This document shows positions 58,981 to 64,000 of a stretch of 64,000 bases of DNA, piece by piece. The stretch is from the NCBI RefSeq assembly GCF_027460065.1, contig NZ_JAPYZZ010000009.1, forward strand, positions 62,001 through 126,000, given 5' to 3'. The position numbers and the translations under genes are program-made. Position 1 is the stretch's first letter, and every line of letters starts with the position of its first letter. The notes under the pieces were generated by a model, which worked only from the letters and a program-made list of their open reading frames with translations, was not told the origin of the DNA and did not search any database. Origin of the DNA: Martinezella rhizogenes (lineage in GTDB: Bacteria > Pseudomonadota > Alphaproteobacteria > Rhizobiales > Rhizobiaceae).

Positions 58981-59979
58981 TCAGAAACGGGTGATGATGC
59001 GGGCTGATCCGCCAATCGCATGCACCTTGCCCCTATAGGGTTCCACAAGGGCTTCCAGCGCCCGGTCCGGGTCACGCAGATCGTAAAATCCCGTCACCTT
59101 CTGCTCGGCCAGCCGCTTGTCGGCCATGGTCAACCATGCGGGATGATAACGCTGGATCTGCTCCACCACCGAGCCTATCGTTGCGTCGACCACGTAAAGT
59201 TCGCCCTTGCGCCAGCCGCCAATATCTTCGACCGGGACATTCTCTTTGCGGATCGCACCGGCGGCGTCGACGACCAGCATCTCGCCCGGCACAAGCCGCG
59301 TTGGCGGCGCGTTGCGGAAGGAGGCTTCCACGGAACCATGGGCCAGTGCGACCTGCGTCACGCCATCCGTCAAGTCGACATCAAATGCCGTCCCCAGCAC
59401 CTGAACGGTGACGTTCTTCGCCTCTACGACAAAGGGGCGGGCTTTATCCGGCACGACATCGAAGAACGCTTCGCCCTTCAGCACCTTTACCGTGCGGCGG
59501 CCATCCCTGAAATCCGTGGAAAGCGCGCTCGCAGCCGCAAGCTCCACCCTGCTGCCGTCTTCGAGGGTGATGGTGCGGCTTTCGGCCGTGCTGGTCTGAT
59601 AATCCGCTTCAAAGCGAAGAGAAAATGTCGGGATGAACACCACCACAAGACAGAGCGATGCCGCCGCCACGCCGACACCGGCATAATGCCTAACGGACCA
59701 GCGCCGCCGTCGCGTTGGATTTATCGCCGCCTTGCCCGGTAGATGCGCTGCATCTTCCCAGAGGTTCTTGAATTCCGGTTCGACCAGGCCGAGGTTCCGC
59801 CAGATCTTGCATGTCCGTTCCCAGGCAAGGCGGTTTGCCTGCGAGGCCGCCAGCCATCGCTCGAATTCCGCCTTCAATCGCGGTTCCGTCGCGCTCCCCT
59901 GCAGCCGCAGCAGCCAGTCGGCCGCCTCTTCCGCCTTCCCGGTCGGCAATTCAATCTTCTTATCGGGATCAACAGTCAT
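58981..59979 (-). CDS. fecR: FecR-type anti-sigma/signal transducer
   Basis: Inner-membrane regulator of 332 residues. The cytoplasmic N-terminal domain (about 1-95) has AADWLLRLQ and the W-x-x-W-type LAWERTCKIWRNLG motif. One membrane helix is at about 104-120. The periplasmic FecR domain contains SRTITLEDGSRVELAAAS, VLKGEAFFDV and VLGTAFDV. A C-terminal STN-interacting part includes ATIGSVVEQIQRY. It relays ligand occupancy of the receptor to the sigma factor encoded upstream. It has its own ECF-type promoter. Confidence 0.93.
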   Translation of the reverse strand: MTVDPDKKIELPTGKAEEAADWLLRLQGSATEPRLKAEFERWLAASQANRLAWERTCKIWRNLGLVEPEFKNLWEDAAHLPGKAAINPTRRRRWSVRHYAGVGVAAASLCLVVVFIPTFSLRFEADYQTSTAESRTITLEDGSRVELAAASALSTDFRDGRRTVKVLKGEAFFDVVPDKARPFVVEAKNVTVQVLGTAFDVDLTDGVTQVALAHGSVEASFRNAPPTRLVPGEMLVVDAAGAIRKENVPVEDIGGWRKGELYVVDATIGSVVEQIQRYHPAWLTMADKRLAEQKVTGFYDLRDPDRALEALVEPYRGKVHAIGGSARIITRF

Positions 59980-60041
59980 TGAACCGGGCCAGTTCCTTTG
60001 CGGGGCAGACGGGAAGCGTCGTCATTCTCAATTGCTATAAA

Positions 60042-60066
60042 GACGTTTGACGACGGGATTTTTTTC
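60042..60066 (-). promoter_or_regulatory. ECF-type promoter between fecI and fecR
   Basis: GAAAA-N16-CGTC on the minus strand, with seven-A run and flanks nearly identical to the receptor promoter at 58895-58919. It lies after the fecI stop and about 60 bases before the fecR start. fecR would thus be induced by FecI together with the receptor, giving feedback. Confidence 0.65.
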
Positions 60067-60090
60067 ACAAGGCAGGACAATAAGGCTATT

Positions 60091-60591
60091 TTACTTCATT
60101 TCTCTGGTAATCGCGACAATGCTGCCCTTTATGAGGCGGTGGGCACTGGCCACCGACACGCCGAGATGACGCGCGATCTCCTCCATGTTGTAACCGCCGA
60201 ATCTGTGCATTTCCAATGCCACCCGTGCCTGAACCGGCAGGCTGGCCAAAATAGTCTGCATCTGCCGGACTTCATCGCAAAAGAGCGCATGTTCCTCCGG
60301 CGTGCCATTATCCTGCGGCATGCCCCAGAAAGGCGTATCGTCCGGCCGTTCCCGAAGGTCCTGCCGGCTGCGCCGGCGATTATCAAGCGCAAGGTTGCGA
60401 ACGATGCGGAAGAGATAGGATTTGAGATTGGTGGGATTGCCGGAGGCTTCCGGAACGAATTTCAGGAAGGCTTCCTGAACCACGTCCTCCGCATCCGCAC
60501 GCGACCCCAGAATAAGGGTGGCGTATTTGATCAGGTCGACCCTATGCGCGACGTAAGCGTTATAACGCCTGTCATCTTCCCGTATGCCCAT
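60091..60591 (-). CDS. fecI: FecI-type ECF sigma factor
   Basis: Sigma factor of 166 residues. Region 2 spans about 12-85 (LIKYATLILGSRADAEDVVQ, KSYLFRIVRNLALDNRRR). Region 4 spans about 105-160 (LPVQARVALEMHRFGGYNMEEI, LGVSVASAHRLIKGSIV). It has no extra domains, as in FecI/iron-starvation sigma factors. It is expected to recognise the two promoters in front of fecR and the receptor gene. Upstream is an IRO-type box, so its own expression is likely repressed by iron. Confidence 0.93.
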   Translation of the reverse strand: MGIREDDRRYNAYVAHRVDLIKYATLILGSRADAEDVVQEAFLKFVPEASGNPTNLKSYLFRIVRNLALDNRRRSRQDLRERPDDTPFWGMPQDNGTPEEHALFCDEVRQMQTILASLPVQARVALEMHRFGGYNMEEIARHLGVSVASAHRLIKGSIVAITREMK

Positions 60592-60705
60592 GTCTCAACC
60601 GAGAGAAATTCGAGGGATGGACGAAACCCGCCGGGGCCTGATTGGCCGCGCAGTTTTGCCGTCCATGGCTTTAGCATTCAAAAGCTGCATCGAACAGATA
60701 TTTCA

Positions 60706-60720
60706 TGACTATTATCATCA
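60706..60720 (-). promoter_or_regulatory. IRO (RirA-type) box upstream of fecI
   Basis: The 15-base TGA-N9-TCA pattern (TGACTATTATCATCA), the iron-responsive operator recognised by RirA in rhizobia, lies 115 bases upstream of the fecI start in an A+T-rich stretch. Its location fits iron-dependent repression of the whole cluster. Confidence 0.55.
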
Positions 60721-60743
60721 AGAATTTACGCCCGTAGCCGCAT

Positions 60744-60811
60744 CACGCAGCAGCTTGTGCGTGAGGCCCGCAGCTGGCAAGCACCCGGCGACGGATGCGG
60801 CCGGGTCTTGC
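60744..60811 (-). terminator. two stem-loops after the iron ABC operon
   Basis: On the minus strand a long stem with one bulged base (GCAAG-C-ACCCGGC / GCCGGGT-CTTGC, 60777-60811) starts just past the ATPase stop. It is followed by CACGCA/TGCGTG (60744-60763). No T-run is present, so termination or RNA protection is inferred from position. Confidence 0.45.
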
Positions 60812-60815
60812 TCTC

Positions 60816-61568
60816 TCAGATAGCGCCATCAACGATAACCATCGGCCTGCCCTGCGAACAGGGCTCGATGCGGGCGTCAATGCGATAGATATCACGCAGC
60901 ATGGCGGGCGTAATCACCGCCTCGGTATTGCCGCTCACCACCATTTCGCCACGCGCAATCACCATTGTGTTTTCGCAATAACGAAGCGCATGGTTGAGGT
61001 CATGCAGGGCGATCAACACGATCATGCCGGTTTTCTGCGCAAGATCGGAGACGAACCCCAAAACCTCGATCTGCCGATGAAGATCGAGTGCGGAGGTCGG
61101 CTCGTCCATCAGCAGCACTTCCGGCTTGCGGGCCAGCGCCTGCGCCAGCGACACGAGCTGCCGCTGACCGCCGGACAGTTCGCCGAGGCCGCGAAAGGCG
61201 AGGTCGTGAATTTTCAGCGCCTTGAGAATAGCGTCGATCTCGAAAAGCTCATCGTCATGAACGCGCCAGCCGCCGCCCTGCTTGGCGGAAAGAAGCACGG
61301 ATTCGTAAACCGTCAACACGGCATTGGCGCCGGTATCCTGCGGCATATAGCAGATGGCGCGGTTGCCGCGGGCCGTGTCGGACAATTCAACCAGACCGGG
61401 GCCGGAAATGAGGCTTGCGATGCGCTTGAAAAGCGTCGACTTGCCGGCGGCGTTGGGGCCGATCACGGCCGTAACGCTGCCGCTTTGCAGTGTATCGATA
61501 CCGACCTTGGAGAGAACAGTGGTGCGGCCATAGGAGGCACCAACGTCTTTCAGTGCGAGCGCTACCAT
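60816..61568 (-). CDS. iron/siderophore ABC transporter ATP-binding protein (FecE type)
   Basis: ATPase of 250 residues. Walker A is GPNAAGKSTL, the signature LSGGQRQLV, Walker [14 protein letters not shown], and the switch is LIALHDLNHAL. YMPQDTGANAVLTVYE is the FecE/BtuD-like Q-loop. It overlaps the permease gene by seven bases and ends the operon. Confidence 0.92.
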   Translation of the reverse strand: MVALALKDVGASYGRTTVLSKVGIDTLQSGSVTAVIGPNAAGKSTLFKRIASLISGPGLVELSDTARGNRAICYMPQDTGANAVLTVYESVLLSAKQGGGWRVHDDELFEIDAILKALKIHDLAFRGLGELSGGQRQLVSLAQALARKPEVLLMDEPTSALDLHRQIEVLGFVSDLAQKTGMIVLIALHDLNHALRYCENTMVIARGEMVVSGNTEAVITPAMLRDIYRIDARIEPCSQGRPMVIVDGAI

Positions 61569-62629
61569 GCGCGTCTCCTGTTACCGAAAATAAGCGCGAA
61601 GAAGAAAGGTACGCCAACGAGTGCCGTGATGACGCCGATCGGCAGAATCGCACCGGGAATGAGGATCTTGCTGATGACCGAGGTTGCCGACAGACGCAGC
61701 GCGCCGCAGATGATAGAGCCGGGCAGGAAGAAGCGCTGGTCTTCACCCACCACCATGCGGGCGATATGCGGCCCGACCAGACCGACAAAGCCGATGGTGC
61801 CGACAAAGGAAACCGGAATGGCGGCGAGAAGGCTGACCGTCAGCATGGTCGTCAGCCGCAGCCGGCGCACATTGATGCCCATGCTGGCCGCCTTGTCGTC
61901 GCCAAGCCTGAGTGCCGTCAGTGCCCAAGCTTGGCGCATGAACAGCGGTACGGTGACGACGAGAATGGCGGCGGTGATATAGACCTTGTCCCAGGTCGCC
62001 TTGGTCAGGCTGCCCATGGTCCAGAACACGACGGCGGCGAGCGCCTGTTCGGAAGCCAGATATTCGAGCAGCGACAGCGCCGCATTGAAGGTGAAAACCA
62101 GCGCGATGCCGAGGAGCACGATGGTTTCCACCGTCACGCCGCGCATCGTCGAGGCAAAATGGATGAAGAGCGCGGCAATCATCGCCATGATGAAGGCGTT
62201 GATCGGCACCATATAATGCACGGCCCCCGGAAAGATCGCCACGCCGCCGACCAGCGCCAGCGCCGCGCCGAAGCTTGCAGCGGCCGAAATACCGAGCGTG
62301 AAGGGGCTGGCAAGCGGGTTCGACAGAATGGTTTGCATCTGCGCGCCCGCAACCGAAAGCGACGCCCCAACGGTAACCGCCATCAGCGCGATCGGCATGC
62401 GAATATCCCAGATCACCACCCGAAGCTGGTTTCCGACGGCCGCCGGATCGGCAATGGTCGCCAGAACTTCCGACAGCGTATAACGCGCCGGGCCGAGTGC
62501 CATGTCTGCGGCCATGCTGAAACACAGGGCGAGGAAAAGCCCGACGAGGATGAGGATCCTACGCGCGGCAAGGGCGCGATATTGATCGCGCCCGCTGACG
62601 CCATCGGCGCTTTCATTCAGCGAAGTCAT
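61562..62629 (-). CDS. iron/siderophore ABC transporter permease (FecCD/BtuC type)
   Basis: Permease of 355 residues with about ten membrane segments. The FecCD patterns SVAGAQMQTILSNPLASPFTLG (split here over residues 95-116), SLAAIPVSFVGTIGFVGLVG and PHIARMVVGEDQR are present. Only one permease gene is found, so it would act as a homodimer. Its start overlaps the binding-protein stop (ATGA). Confidence 0.92.
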   Translation of the reverse strand: MTSLNESADGVSGRDQYRALAARRILILVGLFLALCFSMAADMALGPARYTLSEVLATIADPAAVGNQLRVVIWDIRMPIALMAVTVGASLSVAGAQMQTILSNPLASPFTLGISAAASFGAALALVGGVAIFPGAVHYMVPINAFIMAMIAALFIHFASTMRGVTVETIVLLGIALVFTFNAALSLLEYLASEQALAAVVFWTMGSLTKATWDKVYITAAILVVTVPLFMRQAWALTALRLGDDKAASMGINVRRLRLTTMLTVSLLAAIPVSFVGTIGFVGLVGPHIARMVVGEDQRFFLPGSIICGALRLSATSVISKILIPGAILPIGVITALVGVPFFFALIFGNRRRAW

Positions 62630-63765
62630 TGGTTCAAACCTTTTTCGAGCGAGGCGAAATAGCCCGGCTTATAGGTGACGGGGAGGAATTTCCGGTGGAA
62701 TTCCTCAAAATTCTTTTCCGGATCGAGATCGGCGAAGAGATCGGGGTGGAACCACTTGGCAAATTGCTGGATCGGGAAGAACTCGTAAGGCGCGCCGTAG
62801 AACTGGTGCCAGACGGCGTGGACATTGCCACGCTTCACGGCATTCAGTTCCGGAAATGGCGTGCGCTTCATCAGATTGGCAAGCCTCTCTCGTGAAAGCG
62901 CCATATCGGCGCCGCGTCCGACGGGAACGAACTGGTTGATATCGGATTCGGCCGCCCAGTTGGAGCCAGTGACGATGACGTGATCAGGGTCGGCAATCAC
63001 CAGCTGCTCGGGATTGAGATCACCGAAGGTCGTCTTGATGATGCCGTCGGCAATATTGTGGCCACCGGCGAGATCGACCATCGCGCCGAAATTGACCGGT
63101 CCGAAGGTGCGGCAGCAATTGTCCTCGCCGGAAATGCCGGGTGCACGCTCGATGAAGACCTTCGGGCGCTTCAGGTCCTTGACGCCGGCAAGGCGGTCGG
63201 TCACGCGGGCGATTTCAGCCCGTCGATAGGCGATGAATTCCTTGGCCCTCTCTTCGGCGCCGAAGAGCTTGCCGAGGATTTCGACGGAAGCTTCGCTGTT
63301 CTTTTCGGGATCGATGCGGAAATCGAGATAGATGACCTTGATGCCGGCAGCCGCGGCCTTGTCTTCGAAACCGCTTTCCTTCGCGGATTTTTCCGCTTCC
63401 AGATTGAGGGTAATCACATCAGGCGACAGGGTGATGGCCGTTTCCAGGCTGAAATCGCCCTGCGGCACATAACCGAAACGCGGTAGTTTTTCGATCTCAG
63501 GGAAACGCTCGACATAGGCGGCGTAGCTGTCCGGATCCTTCTTGAGGAGATCGTCACGCCAGCCGACGATGGTATCGAAGGTCTGATCGCCCCTGAGCGC
63601 GGCGATGACATGCACCTGGCGGGCTTCACCAACGATGACACGCTTGGCCGGCAGGTCCAACTCGACCTTGCGCCCGGTGACGTCGGTAATCTCCCCGGCC
63701 TGCACCGCCGTGGCGAGAAGGGAGAAGGCCAGCACCGCAAGATGCCTGAGAGCGTTGAGCCGCAT
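62626..63765 (-). CDS. iron/siderophore ABC transporter substrate-binding protein
   Basis: Cluster A binder of 379 residues with a signal peptide (about 1-23, ending ATAVQA). It opens with EITDVTGRKVELDLPAKRV, contains SLETAITLSPDVITLNLEAE and QLVIADPDHVIVTGSNWA, and ends with a QFAKWFHPDLFADLDPEKN segment. Siderophore-bound iron or a related chelate is likely; heme is an alternative given the neighbouring receptor cluster. The next gene upstream encodes a close paralogue. Confidence 0.9.
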   Translation of the reverse strand: MRLNALRHLAVLAFSLLATAVQAGEITDVTGRKVELDLPAKRVIVGEARQVHVIAALRGDQTFDTIVGWRDDLLKKDPDSYAAYVERFPEIEKLPRFGYVPQGDFSLETAITLSPDVITLNLEAEKSAKESGFEDKAAAAGIKVIYLDFRIDPEKNSEASVEILGKLFGAEERAKEFIAYRRAEIARVTDRLAGVKDLKRPKVFIERAPGISGEDNCCRTFGPVNFGAMVDLAGGHNIADGIIKTTFGDLNPEQLVIADPDHVIVTGSNWAAESDINQFVPVGRGADMALSRERLANLMKRTPFPELNAVKRGNVHAVWHQFYGAPYEFFPIQQFAKWFHPDLFADLDPEKNFEEFHRKFLPVTYKPGYFASLEKGLNQ

Positions 63766-63796
63766 GAGAAATCCTCACTGAGTTCCTAAACAAAAC

Positions 63797-63824
63797 GATG
63801 AAGCCGCAGGCCTGCGGCTTCATC
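63797..63824 (-). terminator. terminator of the upstream binding-protein gene
   Basis: A perfect 28-base palindrome (stem GATGAAGCCGCAGG), followed on the minus strand by GTTTTGTTT. It lies 37 bases past the stop at 63862, so the two paralogous binding-protein genes are separated by a strong terminator. Confidence 0.88.
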
Positions 63825-63861
63825 CATCGATCGGACGGCGCTCCCCCTCACCGTCCCTGTC

Positions 63862-64000
63862 TTATTTCGCGTCCTTCAGCGACACGAAGTAGCCGGACTT
63901 GTAGTCGAGCGGCAGGAAGCGGGCATGCAATTCCTTGAAGGTCGCCTCGGGGTCAAGGTCTTCGAACAGATCCGGGTGCAGCCACTTGGCAATTTCCTGA
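63862..64000 (-). CDS. paralogous iron ABC binding protein, C-terminal end only
   Basis: Only the last 46 residues are inside the window; the gene continues past the right edge. The visible end includes EIAKWLHPDLFEDLDPEATF and a segment ending LDYKSGYFVSLKDAK. It is about 60 percent identical by eye to the last 46 or so residues of the neighbouring binding protein. This marks a tandem gene duplication. Its start and promoter cannot be seen. Confidence 0.8.
   Translation of the reverse strand, partial: QEIAKWLHPDLFEDLDPEATFKELHARFLPLDYKSGYFVSLKDAK

Overview
The window looks like chromosomal DNA from an Agrobacterium/Rhizobium-type alphaproteobacterium (Rhizobiaceae). The support is a high-GC coding style, a thuR-thuEFGK-thuAB trehalose locus, many binding-protein-dependent ABC systems, a RIME-like intergenic repeat in two copies, a short aa3 oxidase subunit IV gene typical of alphaproteobacteria, and an IRO (RirA-type) box. 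Species cannot be resolved from the sequence alone. No rRNA, tRNA, CRISPR array, transposase or prophage gene was seen.

Layout. (1) 1-6.8 kb: trehalose/disaccharide uptake and oxidation (LacI-type regulator, thuEFGK, thuAB). (2) 6.9-8.7 kb: queC-queD-queE for preQ0/queuosine synthesis. (3) 8.8-15.1 kb: a second sugar ABC operon with a Gfo/Idh/MocA dehydrogenase and a sugar isomerase, marked by two copies of a near-identical LacI-type operator. (4) 15.4-23.3 kb: mannose-1-phosphate guanylyltransferase, PQQ glucose dehydrogenase with a divergent LysR gene, and malic enzyme. (5) 23.7-29.7 kb: amino-acid-type ABC transporter plus MmgE/PrpD and NtaA-type monooxygenase genes. This set resembles the Bacillus yxe locus for S-(2-succino)cysteine breakdown. 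(6) 29.8-34.0 kb: a soluble PAS-PAS chemoreceptor, a DadA-type oxidase, a small exported protein and the oxidase subunit IV. (7) 34.4-39.0 kb: a TRAP transporter whose binding protein resembles TakP, and a class I glutamine-amidotransferase-like hydrolase. (8) 39.1-42.8 kb: ribose/inositol-type ABC transporter. (9) 43.4-51.8 kb: dipeptide/oligopeptide ABC transporter with an M20 amidohydrolase, an intracellular beta-lactamase-like hydrolase and a LysR regulator.

(10) 52.0-60.6 kb is the most striking region. All genes are on the minus strand: FecI-type sigma factor, FecR anti-sigma, TonB-dependent receptor with a signalling (STN) domain, a small secreted protein that reads as a HasA-like N-terminal part joined to an RTX-like C-terminal part, and a type I secretion ATPase with its membrane-fusion protein. 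This is the architecture of a has hemophore system, yet the putative hemophore has no histidine. Two almost identical ECF-type promoter sequences precede fecR and the receptor gene, and an IRO box lies upstream of fecI. (11) 60.8-64 kb: a FecBCDE-type iron/siderophore ABC transporter with two adjacent paralogous binding-protein genes, the second cut by the window edge.

Together the genes describe a soil/plant-associated heterotroph rich in high-affinity uptake. Sugar, keto-acid, peptide and sulfur-compound scavenging modules each carry their own catabolic enzymes, and an iron-responsive cell-surface signalling cluster makes a secreted protein to fetch its ligand.
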